36,262 nt of DNA from Candidatus Gastranaerophilales bacterium (GCA_944326555.1 CALVEK010000020.1:1-36262); one strand, 5' to 3'. Shown: positions 23,937 to 32,974, numbered from the stretch's first letter. Notes: a model not told the origin generated them from the letters alone. Program-made: numbers and translations.

Positions 23937-24419
23937 ATGAGAGATGAATTATTATCGATTCTGGAGAAAAACAGCAGAATAGATTTTAAAGAATTGGCAG
24001 TTTTGCTTGGGGCGACAGAAGCTCAAGTTTTAGATGAAATATCGAAGCTCGAAAAAGAGAATGTAATTTGCGCGTATCATACTCTTATAAACTGGGAAAA
24101 GACAGATATAGAAAAAGTTTCTGCACTTATTGAGGTTAAGGTTACGCCTCAAAGAGGGCAGGGGTTTGATAGAATTGCCGAAAGAATTTATAAGTATCCC
24201 GAAGTTAAATCAGTTTATCTTATCTCCGGTGGATATGATTTGTTGGTCTCATTAGAAGAGAAAAGTCTGAAAGAAATTGCTGCTTTTGTTTCTGACAAGT
24301 TGTCTACTTTGGAAAGTGTTTTAAGTACGGCAACTCACTTTATTCTTAAAAAATACAAAGACCATGGAACGATAATAAACGAAACCGTAAAGGATGAGAG
24401 AGAGGTTATTACGCCATGA
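23937..24419 (+). CDS. Lrp/AsnC family transcriptional regulator
   Basis: A 160-residue regulator. The N-terminal winged helix has DELLSILEKNSRIDFKELAV then QVLDEISKLEKENVICAYHT. The C-terminal RAM domain that senses amino acids has ALIEVKVTPQRG and VKSVYLISGGYDLLV. GGGAG lies upstream of ATG. The stop overlaps the aminotransferase start by four bases (ATGA). Regulator and enzyme are thus coupled, an arrangement like AlaR-AlaT (YugG-YugH) of Bacillus, where the regulator controls alanine transaminase. That parallel is from memory. Confidence 0.92.
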   Translation: MRDELLSILEKNSRIDFKELAVLLGATEAQVLDEISKLEKENVICAYHTLINWEKTDIEKVSALIEVKVTPQRGQGFDRIAERIYKYPEVKSVYLISGGYDLLVSLEEKSLKEIAAFVSDKLSTLESVLSTATHFILKKYKDHGTIINETVKDEREVITP

Positions 24420-25576
24420 GAAATTTTCTCTCGGATAAAGTTTGTGCAATAAAGCCTTCGGGTATAAGAAAGTTTTTTGACATCGTTAGTGAAATGAAAG
24501 ATGCAATTTCACTTGGTGTTGGTGAACCTGATTTTGATACACCTTGGTTTATAAGAGATGAGGGAATTTATTCTCTTGAAAGAGGTCGAACCTTTTATAC
24601 ATCTAACTCAGGTTTGAAAGATTTAAGATGTGAGATTGCCAATTACATAAAAAGAACCCAGAATATCGATTATTGTCCTGATTCCGAAATTTTGGTTACG
24701 GTTGGCGGCTCAGAGGCAATTGATATTGGCTTAAGAGCTGTAATTAATTCGGGTGATGAGGTTATTATTCCGCAGCCTTCTTATGTATCTTATGAACCTT
24801 GTGCTGTTCTTGCCGGTGCAAAGCCCGTAATTGTCGATTTAAAGGCTGAGAATGATTTTAGATTAACACCTGATGAGCTTTTGGCTGCTATTACTGATAG
24901 AACAAAGGTACTAATTTTGCCATATCCTAATAATCCTACTGGGGCAATCTTAGAACCCGAAAATCTTGCTGCTATTGCTAAGATAGTCAAAGAAAAAGAT
25001 ATCCTTGTTATGTCTGATGAAATATATTCTGCTTTGACGTACAAGGGGAAGCATGTTTCAATAGCTTCTTTTGATGGAATGAAAGATCGTACTATATTGA
25101 TTAACGGCTTTTCTAAGGCTTATGCAATGACAGGATGGAGATTGGGGTATGCTTGCGGACCGTCAGAAATAATAAAACAAATGACAAAAATACATCAGTT
25201 TGCAATTATGTGTGCTCCTACAACAAGTCAGTATGCTGCTGTTGAAGCCTTGAAAAAAGGTGATGAAGAGGTTGAAAAAATGCGGCAATCTTACAATCAA
25301 AGACGCAGGTTTCTCCTTAACGCGTTTAAAGAAATTGGTTTGGATTGTTTTGAACCTTATGGCGCATTTTATGTGTTTCCTTGTATAAAAAAATTCAATA
25401 TGACTTCAGAAGAGTTTGCTACAAAACTTTTAATGGAAGAAAAGGTTGCGGTAGTTCCCGGTACTGCTTTTGGCGATTGCGGAGAAGGGTATTTGCGAAT
25501 ATCTTATGCTTATTCATTAGAAAACTTAAAAGAGGCTATTTCAAGAATTGAGAGATTTATAAAAAAGCTAAGCTAA
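24416..25576 (+). CDS. PLP-dependent class I/II aminotransferase (AlaT/AspC-like)
   Basis: A fold-type I aminotransferase of 386 residues, the same length I recall for Bacillus AlaT/YugH. Landmarks are LGVGEPDFDTP, Y-T-S-N-S-G-L for cofactor phosphate contacts, LPYPNNPTGAI, SDEIYSALTY, and the Schiff-base lysine in INGFSKAYAMTGWRLGY. A final arginine in EGYLRISYA binds the substrate carboxylate. Alanine or aspartate transamination is the likeliest activity, but the family is broad. It is translationally coupled to the Lrp-type regulator. Confidence 0.93.
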   Translation: MRNFLSDKVCAIKPSGIRKFFDIVSEMKDAISLGVGEPDFDTPWFIRDEGIYSLERGRTFYTSNSGLKDLRCEIANYIKRTQNIDYCPDSEILVTVGGSEAIDIGLRAVINSGDEVIIPQPSYVSYEPCAVLAGAKPVIVDLKAENDFRLTPDELLAAITDRTKVLILPYPNNPTGAILEPENLAAIAKIVKEKDILVMSDEIYSALTYKGKHVSIASFDGMKDRTILINGFSKAYAMTGWRLGYACGPSEIIKQMTKIHQFAIMCAPTTSQYAAVEALKKGDEEVEKMRQSYNQRRRFLLNAFKEIGLDCFEPYGAFYVFPCIKKFNMTSEEFATKLLMEEKVAVVPGTAFGDCGEGYLRISYAYSLENLKEAISRIERFIKKLS

Positions 25577-25665
25577 CAAAAAGTAAAGAAAAACCTCTTT
25601 GCACAAACAATGTTGAGCCAAGAGGTGAGCACTAAGTACAAGCAATCAGAAGAGTTGAGGATTTA
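25577..25665 (-). ncRNA. candidate small RNA on the minus strand
   Basis: A minus-strand TATAAT (25670-25675) lies about 50 bases upstream of a good minus-strand terminator, with no reading frame between. The RNA would be about 75-90 bases, ending just past the aminotransferase stop and possibly overlapping its 3' end. The -35 region is weak. The remainder of the gap up to 25808 shows no gene. Confidence 0.35.
25581..25626 (-). terminator. intrinsic terminator, minus strand
   Basis: On the minus strand ACCTCTTGGC pairs with GCAAAGAGGT, nine pairs and one G-A mismatch, around a 14-base loop, followed by TTTTCTTT. It points toward the aminotransferase gene, so it serves a minus-strand transcript, not that gene. 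Confidence 0.65.
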
Positions 25666-25751
25666 CTTGATTATAATATTACTTATTTAGTTGCTTTACA
25701 TTGTTCGAAATAGTTATGTTTTCTTTAATACTTTCAGGCTATTTAGATGAT

Positions 25752-25760
25752 TGTTATAAA
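25752..25760 (+). promoter_or_regulatory. extended -10 promoter for the O-acylation genes
   Basis: TGTTATAAA gives an extended -10 element (TG-n-TATAAA) about 50 bases before the ATG of the AlgX-like gene. No -35 box is evident. Confidence 0.4.
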
Positions 25761-25808
25761 CAAGGATCTATGTTTTAATTGATTTAAAATTGAGAGTAGT
25801 GTACAAAA

Positions 25809-27566
25809 ATGAAGTTTGTTAGTTATCTGAAAAATTGTTCGGCTTTTTTTAAAAATTCTAATCGAGAATTGATTTTTACATTTCTTACTGTTTTTTTAAT
25901 TTTGGTTTTAACAAAGTCTCTTTGGCTGGATATTTATCCTTTAAATTTGAGATTATCTGATACATCTGCTAAAAATAATGAATCATATTTCCTTTTTTTA
26001 GGTGATGTGAAACTAGGCAGTGGTAATGGTACTTTCATCTTAAAATTTAATGAAATAGAAAATAAAAATATTGATGTTAGTTATACCAAGACTTTGAACT
26101 TGGCCAAATTAAAAATAAAAGATAGAAAACAAGGTAAAAATTTAATTAGTGGAATGAATGTACTTTCAGATAATCGATATATCGATAGCAAAGAGAGCAT
26201 TATATTGACTTTGTATCCTGATTTTATTGATATTTTTGGTACAGAAAAAGATATTTGGTTTGTCTATAAATTCCCGTTTAGTTTTTATTATGATGTAAAA
26301 CTCAAATTTTGTCCGTTTGTAATAATTGCTTTTTTTGCTTTTATTATTTTTTATTCGTTTTTTTCTTATATATTTGCGCTTAAAAAAAATGAAAATTGTT
26401 CTATTTCTGATATTGCATTAGTAAGTATATTTTTTGTCCTACTCTTTATTCCAACATTAAAACTTGAAAAATCAGATATATCTGAGTTAGAAAATAGACC
26501 TCTTGCTAAGTTTCCTGCATTTTACGAAAATTTTCAGTTAAATAACAATTGGGGACGTCAGTTTGAAAATTATTTCAATGACAGATTCTTTGGACGAGAA
26601 CAGTTAAATAATTTTTACAAAAAGCTGATAGATTTATCCTCTAATGTTTATCAAAATAATTTAGTGATAGTTGATAAACGTAAGGGCGTTTTTACTCACA
26701 AGGCGGCTATCAAAAATCTTTATAGACAGGTGCCTTTAAGTGAGTTAGAAAATGATGAAACATCTCTGCAAGAATTCGCTGATTTATGTTCGAAAAATGG
26801 TTCAAAGCTATATGTAGTTGTGATTCCTGATCGTGCGAATATATATAGAGAAGATATTCCTTATCATAATACAGAGGGATATATAACAGCAGGAGAACAG
26901 TTTAGTAATTATTTGGCAAAAAAGAAAGATTTAAATTTTACGTTCTTGTATCCCAAAAAAGAGCTTTTAGAAGCAAAGCAAAAAGCAAATGATGAATTGT
27001 TTTTTAAGACTGATACTCATCAGACGGATTATGGTGCTTATATAGTTTATCTTGCATTGATTGATTTGATGAAGAAAGATTATAAAAATATAAGACCAGA
27101 AACTTTAAATAATTTTGCTGTATCAAAGAGTAAAAGGGTTATGTCTTTTGAAGGTGAGGGATATACTATTGGTACGTCAAATGCCATGTCTTTGTGTGAT
27201 GAAAAATATTTGGATACTTTTTATACATACTATTCCCCCAAAAAATCTTCAGGATTAATAATAAAAAAATATGATGATGATAATCTTCTCTCAAGCAGAG
27301 CCTATTATCCTAAAGGTATAAATAAAAAAGTTCTTCTTATCGGCTCATCATATATTGAAAAATTGTATATTTTTATTCGTCAGACGTTTAGGTTTACGGA
27401 TAAAGTTAGAGTAAATAATTCTTATGAATCAAATTTTCATGTTTATAGATTTGAGAATAAAATAGCAAAAGAAAAACCTGATATTGTAATTGTTGCTTTG
27501 AATGAAAGCGAGGCTTTGCAGTATATAGAGTCAATGTACGATAATAGTATAGAATTGGAATGGTAA
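25809..27566 (+). CDS. AlgX/AlgJ-like (DHHW) SGNH-fold O-acetyltransferase, membrane-anchored
   Basis: Likely adds acyl groups to an exopolysaccharide outside the membrane. A first helix (about 20-38) precedes a 130-residue beta-rich segment I do not recognise. Two more helices follow (167-191, 200-217), then the family mark SELENRPLAKFPAF (225-238) and D-R-F-F-G-R. The catalytic domain has DTH (402-404) in FFKTDTHQTDYGAY and a serine in LLIGSSYIEKLY (510-520), matching the Asp-His and Ser of AlgX. The N-terminal outer domain between helices is unusual for AlgX/AlgJ. The MBOAT gene follows after three bases, so they form a transport and transfer pair. Confidence 0.85.
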   Translation: MKFVSYLKNCSAFFKNSNRELIFTFLTVFLILVLTKSLWLDIYPLNLRLSDTSAKNNESYFLFLGDVKLGSGNGTFILKFNEIENKNIDVSYTKTLNLAKLKIKDRKQGKNLISGMNVLSDNRYIDSKESIILTLYPDFIDIFGTEKDIWFVYKFPFSFYYDVKLKFCPFVIIAFFAFIIFYSFFSYIFALKKNENCSISDIALVSIFFVLLFIPTLKLEKSDISELENRPLAKFPAFYENFQLNNNWGRQFENYFNDRFFGREQLNNFYKKLIDLSSNVYQNNLVIVDKRKGVFTHKAAIKNLYRQVPLSELENDETSLQEFADLCSKNGSKLYVVVIPDRANIYREDIPYHNTEGYITAGEQFSNYLAKKKDLNFTFLYPKKELLEAKQKANDELFFKTDTHQTDYGAYIVYLALIDLMKKDYKNIRPETLNNFAVSKSKRVMSFEGEGYTIGTSNAMSLCDEKYLDTFYTYYSPKKSSGLIIKKYDDDNLLSSRAYYPKGINKKVLLIGSSYIEKLYIFIRQTFRFTDKVRVNNSYESNFHVYRFENKIAKEKPDIVIVALNESEALQYIESMYDNSIELEW

Positions 27567-27569
27567 AAA

Positions 27570-29018
27570 ATGCTCTTTAGCTCAATGACGTTTATATATG
27601 TATTCTTGCCAATAGTTTGTCTTTTATACTTGATAGTAAAAAAAGATTTGAGAAATTATGTCTTGCTGTTTGCAAGTTTGATTTTTTATGCTTGGGGTGA
27701 GCCTAATTATCTTGCAATAATGATTCTTACTATTGTAGTTAATTATTTTGGTGCTATCTTTTTGGAACGTTATTCTCAGTACAAAAAGATAATACTTTTT
27801 GCTACGGTAACGACAAATTTGGCTTTTTTGATATATTTTAAATATTTCAATTTTTTGCTTGATAATATAAATCATTTGTTTAAGACGAATATTGATTTTA
27901 TACATGTTGTAATGCCGATAGGTATTTCGTTTTACACATTTCAAGCAATGTCATATATCTTTGATGTTTATAGAGGCGAAGTAAAACCGCAACGTAATTT
28001 TTATAAGTTAGCACTATATATTTCTTTGTTTCCTCAGTTAATTGCCGGTCCTATTTTGAAATACAGTGATATTGAACCGCAATTAGATAATAGAGTGCAT
28101 TCTTTTGATAATGTTTCAATGGGGATAAAGCGTTTTATTATCGGTTTATCAAAAAAAATGTTGATTGCCAATGTTCTGGGCGAAGTCGCTGATAAGGTTT
28201 TTTCTCAAGCCCCTGACACTTTTTCTCATTTGACTGCTTGGTTAGGCGTTGGATCTTATATGCTTCAGATTTATTATGACTTTAGTGGCTATTCTGATAT
28301 GGCAATCGGGTTGGGGCTGATTTTTGGTTTTAAATTTATGGAAAACTTTAATTACCCGTATTATGCGAAATCTATGACAGAAGCGTGGCATAAGTGGCAC
28401 ATATCTTTATCCAGTTGGTTCAAAAATTATGTTTTTGGGTTTAGGTGGTATAGTTGGCTTCCTAATTTTGTAAGGAAATTGGGTATCTGGAAAATTTTAA
28501 GAAGATTGAATTTTAAAAGATCATACGTTAATGTTATGGTTGTATTTTTCCTTATTGGCTTATGGCACGGTGCAAGTTGGACGTTTGTTCTGTGGGGTGT
28601 ATGGAATGGACTTTTCCTTGTTGTTGAAAATTTAACCGGTTTGAATAAAGAATCAAATAATCGATTTGTAAATATTTTAAAGCATATTTATGCTCAGTTG
28701 GTTGGGTTGTTGGGCTTTGTATTTTTTAGATCTGAAAATTTATCTTATGCAATTGACTATTTCAAGAATATGTTTGGCTTACTTGCAATCCATGACGTAA
28801 AATATACGCTTTCTTACTATTTTGATAATCTGCAGATTTTTATTTTTATTCTTGCTTTTATTTGTTGTGCCCCGATATTTTCAAAAATGCTTTATATAAG
28901 AAAAGAACGATGGTTCTTAAGAGGCATTGTGAATGCTTGGTTAATCATTTTGTTTGTTCTTTCCACAGCAGTTATTGCTTCTTCTACATATAATCCTTTT
29001 ATTTATTTTAGATTTTAA
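27570..29018 (+). CDS. MBOAT family O-acyltransferase (AlgI-like)
   Basis: A 482-residue polytopic membrane protein that would pass acyl groups across the membrane to the AlgX-like partner. It has the AlgI/DltB marks: FSSMTFIYVFLP at the start, MPIGISFYTFQAMSYIFDVYRG, FPQLIAGPILKY, DFSGYSDMAIGLGLIFGF, EAWHKWHISLSSWF (H274, H277) and LWHGASW with catalytic H333. The IPLGG segment that normally follows the WHISLSSW helix is absent. It is replaced by FGFRWYSWLPNF and a basic stretch, so the subfamily is divergent. Confidence 0.9.
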   Translation: MLFSSMTFIYVFLPIVCLLYLIVKKDLRNYVLLFASLIFYAWGEPNYLAIMILTIVVNYFGAIFLERYSQYKKIILFATVTTNLAFLIYFKYFNFLLDNINHLFKTNIDFIHVVMPIGISFYTFQAMSYIFDVYRGEVKPQRNFYKLALYISLFPQLIAGPILKYSDIEPQLDNRVHSFDNVSMGIKRFIIGLSKKMLIANVLGEVADKVFSQAPDTFSHLTAWLGVGSYMLQIYYDFSGYSDMAIGLGLIFGFKFMENFNYPYYAKSMTEAWHKWHISLSSWFKNYVFGFRWYSWLPNFVRKLGIWKILRRLNFKRSYVNVMVVFFLIGLWHGASWTFVLWGVWNGLFLVVENLTGLNKESNNRFVNILKHIYAQLVGLLGFVFFRSENLSYAIDYFKNMFGLLAIHDVKYTLSYYFDNLQIFIFILAFICCAPIFSKMLYIRKERWFLRGIVNAWLIILFVLSTAVIASSTYNPFIYFRF

Positions 29019-29041
29019 ATTAACCTTTATATATAATTAAT

Positions 29042-29071
29042 TTGATTTTTATTTGTTTACGTTGATATAAT
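29042..29071 (+). promoter_or_regulatory. promoter of the oxidoreductase gene
   Basis: The -35 box TTGATT (29042-29047) and the -10 box TATAAT (29066-29071) have an 18-base spacer, and the TG-A before the -10 makes it extended. An eight-codon frame ATG 29084 to TAA 29110 ends at the next start codon. Confidence 0.65.
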
Positions 29072-29110
29072 GGGTTAGATAATATGAGTATTTTAAACAG
29101 GGGATGTTAA

Positions 29111-30121
29111 ATGAGCGTGGATAAGTCTAATATCAATGTTGCAATTTTAGGAGCAGGGATATGGGGAAAAAATTTAGTAAGAAATTTTTATAATCTTAAC
29201 TATTTGCATACAGTTTGTGATATGGATGAGGAAAACAGGAAAAGGGTCAATACTGATTATCCTGAAGTTTATACTACGCCTGATTTTAACGAAGTTTTAA
29301 ATAATAAAGAAATTGATGCTGTTGTTATTGCTACACCGAGTCATACACATTTTAAACTTGTTAAACTTGCTCTTGAGGCAGGTAAACATGTTTATGTTGA
29401 AAAGCCAATTGCTACTGCAAGTAAAGAAGCATTGATTTTGAAAGAGTTAGCTGAATCTAAAAATCTTGTATTAATGGTAGGACATTTGCTTTTGTATCAT
29501 CCTGCTGTTAACAGATTAAAAATGATTGTTGAGTCTGGTGAACTTGGTGAGATTAAATATGTTCAATCTGACAGGCTCAATATAAACTACTTTAAAAACG
29601 ATAGAAGTGTTATGTGGGATTTGGCTCCTCATGATGTTTCTATGGTTAGTTATATTTTAGGAGAAGAACCCAAAAGAGTTATATCTGCTATGGGTGTAAG
29701 CTCTGAAAGCAATGAAATTATGGATATAACTCATATTGAGATAGAGTATGAATCAGGTTGTGTTGCTCATATCTCTGACAGTTGGATACACCCGCAAAAA
29801 AGAGTTAATCTAATGCTTCGAGGCACAAAAGGCTCTGCAATGTTTGATGATACTTTGCCTCAAAATAAACTACAGGTGTTCAAAAATGATAAACCGAATT
29901 CAGGAAGCAACATAGCTTTAGATTATATTGAAATAGAACCGTTGAAACTTGAATGCGAGCATTTTGTAAAATGTATCAAACAAGGGTTAAAAGCCAGAAG
30001 TGATGGAGAAAACGGATATTTTGTCGTAAAAATTCTTGAAGATGCTGAAAAAATGATGCTTGGGGATAAGTTAAAGATTTTAAATGAACACAGTTTTGCA
30101 GCATCAAGAAGTAAACAATAG
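29111..30121 (+). CDS. Gfo/Idh/MocA family NAD(P)-dependent oxidoreductase
   Basis: A 336-residue dehydrogenase. The Rossmann motif is AILGAGIWGKNLVRNF, with C-D-M-D ending strand two, then VVIATPSHTHFKL and the catalytic lysine in VYVEKPIATA. The C-terminal domain has GHLLLYHPAVNRLK, MWDLAPHDVSMV and SWIHPQKRVNLMLRGTKGS. That style is common among members acting on nucleotide sugars in surface polysaccharide synthesis. Substrate is not proven. AGGGG lies upstream of ATG. The preceding O-acylation genes suggest a polysaccharide context. Confidence 0.9.
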   Translation: MSVDKSNINVAILGAGIWGKNLVRNFYNLNYLHTVCDMDEENRKRVNTDYPEVYTTPDFNEVLNNKEIDAVVIATPSHTHFKLVKLALEAGKHVYVEKPIATASKEALILKELAESKNLVLMVGHLLLYHPAVNRLKMIVESGELGEIKYVQSDRLNINYFKNDRSVMWDLAPHDVSMVSYILGEEPKRVISAMGVSSESNEIMDITHIEIEYESGCVAHISDSWIHPQKRVNLMLRGTKGSAMFDDTLPQNKLQVFKNDKPNSGSNIALDYIEIEPLKLECEHFVKCIKQGLKARSDGENGYFVVKILEDAEKMMLGDKLKILNEHSFAASRSKQ

Positions 30122-30157
30122 AAAAAACAATATTTAAGATGAGGAGTATATTTTAAG

Positions 30158-30832
30158 ATGGCTAATTTAATTACTATAGCAAGAATGATAATTGCATTTA
30201 TTGCAATATGTCTTTTGTTCTACCAAACACCTGCAAGCTATATTACAGCTTTTATCTTGACCATAATAGCAATATGGTTTGATGGTCTTGACGGTTTTGT
30301 TGCAAGATTATTGAAAGAAAGTTCTAAGTTTGGTGCGGTGCTCGATATATTAGGCGATAGAGTTGTTGAGAACATTTATTGGATTGTTTTTGCAGTTTTA
30401 GGTTGGATTCCGGTTTGGGTTCCGTTGGTTGTTGTTACAAGAGGCATTTTGACCGATGGTGTTAGAAGTATTGCTCTCGAACAAGGATTCACTGCGTTTG
30501 GTTCAACAACAATGATGAAAACAAAGTTAGGACATTTTCTTGTAGCTTCTAACTTCTCAAGAGGTTCTTATGCTGTTACAAAAGCATTGGCATTTGCTTT
30601 AATGATTCTTTGCAATTTCCCATTTGCAAGCATGAAATTATTTTTGGAAGGTAGCGATCCTGTTTTATCATCTCAGGCAATTTCTGCTTGGACTTCTTTT
30701 CATAATATATGCACTATGATTTGTCCTTTTGCACATTTCTGTGTTTATGCTGCAGTTGCATTTTGTGTGTTGAGAGGTTTGCCTGTTCTTATTGAAAGCA
30801 GACGTTTCTTTGTTGAAGATAAAGCAGAGTAA
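30158..30832 (+). CDS. CDP-alcohol phosphatidyltransferase family protein
   Basis: An integral membrane enzyme of 224 residues that condenses a CDP-lipid with an alcohol phosphate. The signature DGLDGFVAR-x8-G-x3-D-x3-D is complete: D42, D45, G59, D63 and D67. The N terminus (ANLITIARM) is typical of phosphatidylglycerophosphate synthase-like members, but PgsA cannot be separated from relatives by eye. A hydrophobic extra stretch near 150-190 is not usual. GAGGAG lies 11 bases before ATG. Confidence 0.88.
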   Translation: MANLITIARMIIAFIAICLLFYQTPASYITAFILTIIAIWFDGLDGFVARLLKESSKFGAVLDILGDRVVENIYWIVFAVLGWIPVWVPLVVVTRGILTDGVRSIALEQGFTAFGSTTMMKTKLGHFLVASNFSRGSYAVTKALAFALMILCNFPFASMKLFLEGSDPVLSSQAISAWTSFHNICTMICPFAHFCVYAAVAFCVLRGLPVLIESRRFFVEDKAE

Positions 30833-30851
30833 CTTGTGATTTTTATAAATT

Positions 30852-31316
30852 ATGAAGATAAATGCAAAGTTAAATATAGTATTGTATGAACCGGAGATTC
30901 CACAAAATACGGGAAATATTGTAAGGCTTGCTGCTTGTACAAACAGTGATGTTTATCTTGTTGGAAAGTTGGGTTTTTCGATTGATAGCAGACACTTGAA
31001 GCGAGCTGGATTAGATTATTGGGATTCTGTAAATATAAAAAGAGTACCCTCTTTAGATGCTTTGTGGAGTGAATTTCCTAACAATAATTTTTATTACTTA
31101 ACTACAAAGACAAAGCAAAAATATACTGATATTTCTTTTAAAGACGGAGATTTTCTTGTTTTTGGACCGGAGACCAGAGGACTTCCTGAAGATTTATTGG
31201 CGAAAAAGGCTGAGTCTGCTTTGACCATCCCAATGAATGATGGACAACGTAGTTTAAATCTTTCTAATTCTGTTGCTATTGTTGTTTATGAAGCTCTTAG
31301 ACAACTTGGTGTATAA
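30852..31316 (+). CDS. trmL: tRNA (cytidine(34)-2'-O)-methyltransferase
   Basis: A SPOUT methyltransferase of 154 residues modifying the wobble base of tRNA-Leu. The family start NIVLYEPEIPQNTGNIVRLAA, RHLKRAGLDYWD, FGPETRGLPEDL and the knot sequence IPMNDGQRSLNLSNSVAIVVYEALRQ are all present. No ribosome binding site is visible before the ATG, and TATAAA lies two bases before it. The neighbours are on the same strand with short gaps. Confidence 0.95.
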   Translation: MKINAKLNIVLYEPEIPQNTGNIVRLAACTNSDVYLVGKLGFSIDSRHLKRAGLDYWDSVNIKRVPSLDALWSEFPNNNFYYLTTKTKQKYTDISFKDGDFLVFGPETRGLPEDLLAKKAESALTIPMNDGQRSLNLSNSVAIVVYEALRQLGV

Positions 31317-31328
31317 AAAGGACTTAAT

Positions 31329-32222
31329 ATGGCTTTATACAAGGAAATTGATATATCTTTGGCAAAAGAAATACTTCCCCAAAGAGTACAAGATTCAAAT
31401 AAAGGTACTTATGGTAAAGTTTTAAATATTTCAGGTTGTTTCAACTATCAAGGTGCTGCTTATTTGTCTTCCGTTGCTCCTTTAAAAGTTGGGGCAGGGC
31501 TTGTAACTTTGGCATCTATAGAGAATGTTATTAATAATCTTTCTTCTACTACTCCTTGGGTTACTTTTTTCCCGCTGAGAGATTATTATAACAAGTGTAT
31601 TGCTTCTGATGCATTTAATGATTTAAAAGATGTTGTAAATAATTATAATGTAATATCTGTTGGTTCGGGGTTGTCCGTTTTGCCTGCAGTAAATGCTTTT
31701 GTCGATGATTTTTTGAAGTATTTTTCTGGTAGTGATAAAAAAATTGTAATAGACGCAGATGCATTGAATATTTTGTCTCAATTGGAGTGTAAATCATTGC
31801 CTGTCAATTCTGTAATAACTCCACATCCTATGGAAATGTCAAGACTACTTGATGTTTCGTTAGATGAAATTCAAAGAGATAGAATCGGATATGCCAAAAA
31901 AGCTGCTGAAAAGTTTTTATGTACAGTTGTTTTAAAAGGTTTAAGAACAGTTGTTTGCACAAAAAATCAGGATGTGTATATAAATACAAGCGGTAATTCT
32001 TCGTTGGCAAAAGCAGGCAGCGGCGATGTGCTTACAGGTATGATTGCAGGATTTATGGCTCAGGGATTATCTTCTGAAAATGCTGCAATACTTGGGGTGT
32101 ATATGCATGGTCTGTGTGGAGAAATTGCGTCAGAGTCTTTGACTGAATATTCTGTTTTGGCTACGGATATAGTTGATTGTATTCCTTATGCAATAAAAAA
32201 GATAAAGGGAGAAGTACAATGA
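31329..32222 (+). CDS. nnrD: ADP-dependent NAD(P)H-hydrate dehydratase
   Basis: Repairs hydrated NAD(P)H. The 297-residue protein is only the C-terminal (dehydratase, YjeF-C) half of the bifunctional form. It has KGTYGKVLNISG, KVGAGLVTLAS, VITPHPMEMSRLL and SLAKAGSGDVLTGMIAGF, the nucleotide-binding site. No epimerase domain is attached, so NnrE would have to be a separate gene. AAGGAC precedes ATG. Its stop overlaps the next start as ATGA. Confidence 0.95.
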   Translation: MALYKEIDISLAKEILPQRVQDSNKGTYGKVLNISGCFNYQGAAYLSSVAPLKVGAGLVTLASIENVINNLSSTTPWVTFFPLRDYYNKCIASDAFNDLKDVVNNYNVISVGSGLSVLPAVNAFVDDFLKYFSGSDKKIVIDADALNILSQLECKSLPVNSVITPHPMEMSRLLDVSLDEIQRDRIGYAKKAAEKFLCTVVLKGLRTVVCTKNQDVYINTSGNSSLAKAGSGDVLTGMIAGFMAQGLSSENAAILGVYMHGLCGEIASESLTEYSVLATDIVDCIPYAIKKIKGEVQ

Positions 32223-32974
32223 CTTATAAGCAAAAAGGCGTTTTCCTCCCTTATAAACCGCATAATGGTAATACCAATATGGACTTGGATGAAAGATTAT
32301 TGGGCTTTGCTATAAAAAATGAGTGGAAAGTGCCTGTCTTAAGATTTTATGGTTGGGCTCCTGCTTGTGTGTCATTAGGCCGAAATCAGGATGACTCTTG
32401 CTTAGATAAACAATACTGTATAAATAACGGTATAGACATTGTGCGCAGGTTGACAGGTGGAAGAGCCCTTTTGCATGATGATGAAATTACGTATAGCTTT
32501 GTTTGTCCTGCGGATTTTTTAAAAAACGGCAATAAGGTACTTTCTTCTTATAGAGAGATTACCGGTGCATTGATATGTGGATTTAATATGTTGGGTATAG
32601 AAACAGGATTTCCTGATGATGTGAAGTGTTCAACAAAATATGAATATTGCATGTCTTTATCAACAGGTGCAGATTTGAGTTATAAAGGAAAAAAAATAGT
32701 CGGTTCTGCACAGTTTAGAAAACAAGGCTATATCCTGCAACATGGCTCTATTTTGTTTAATTTGAACGAGGAAAAAATAAAAGGGATTTTTGGAGAGTAT
32801 CCAAAAACTGATAAAATTACTTCTTTGAATGAGATAAATCCGTCATTGACAGGGTTCCAACTATGTGAAGCCTTAAAAGACGGATTTGAAAGATACTTTG
32901 ATATTGAATTTGAAACTATTCACTCACAAGATCAGAGCGAAGAATTCTTGCTCCGCCAAGATATACATGTTTAA
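32219..32974 (+). CDS. LipM-like octanoyltransferase (lipoate ligase fold)
   Basis: A cofactor-transferase-fold protein of 251 residues, probably transferring octanoyl groups from acyl carrier protein in lipoate synthesis. It has GWAPACVSLGRNQ, RRLTGGRALLHDDEITYS (76-93) and YKGKKIVGSAQFRKQGYILQHGSIL. C144 lies 21 residues before the Q of GSAQ, the same spacing I recall for the LipM catalytic cysteine. The start is the ATG overlapping the nnrD stop, with AGGGAG seven bases upstream; an earlier in-frame ATG at 32177 inside nnrD lacks one. The last 59 bases overlap aroH on the other strand. Confidence 0.85.
   Translation: MTYKQKGVFLPYKPHNGNTNMDLDERLLGFAIKNEWKVPVLRFYGWAPACVSLGRNQDDSCLDKQYCINNGIDIVRRLTGGRALLHDDEITYSFVCPADFLKNGNKVLSSYREITGALICGFNMLGIETGFPDDVKCSTKYEYCMSLSTGADLSYKGKKIVGSAQFRKQGYILQHGSILFNLNEEKIKGIFGEYPKTDKITSLNEINPSLTGFQLCEALKDGFERYFDIEFETIHSQDQSEEFLLRQDIHV

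Noticed and set aside
25610..25690. 26-codon plus-strand ORF with a hydrophobic tail
   Set aside because: No ribosome binding site, and it overlaps the stem of the minus-strand terminator.
29017..29043. AAATTAA/TTAATTT hairpin after the MBOAT gene as a terminator
   Set aside because: Only A-T pairs, seven of them, so too weak to support a terminator call.
29084..29110. Eight-codon ORF that ends at the start of the oxidoreductase gene, a possible leader peptide
   Set aside because: No run of a regulatory amino acid codon and no attenuator hairpin; probably chance.
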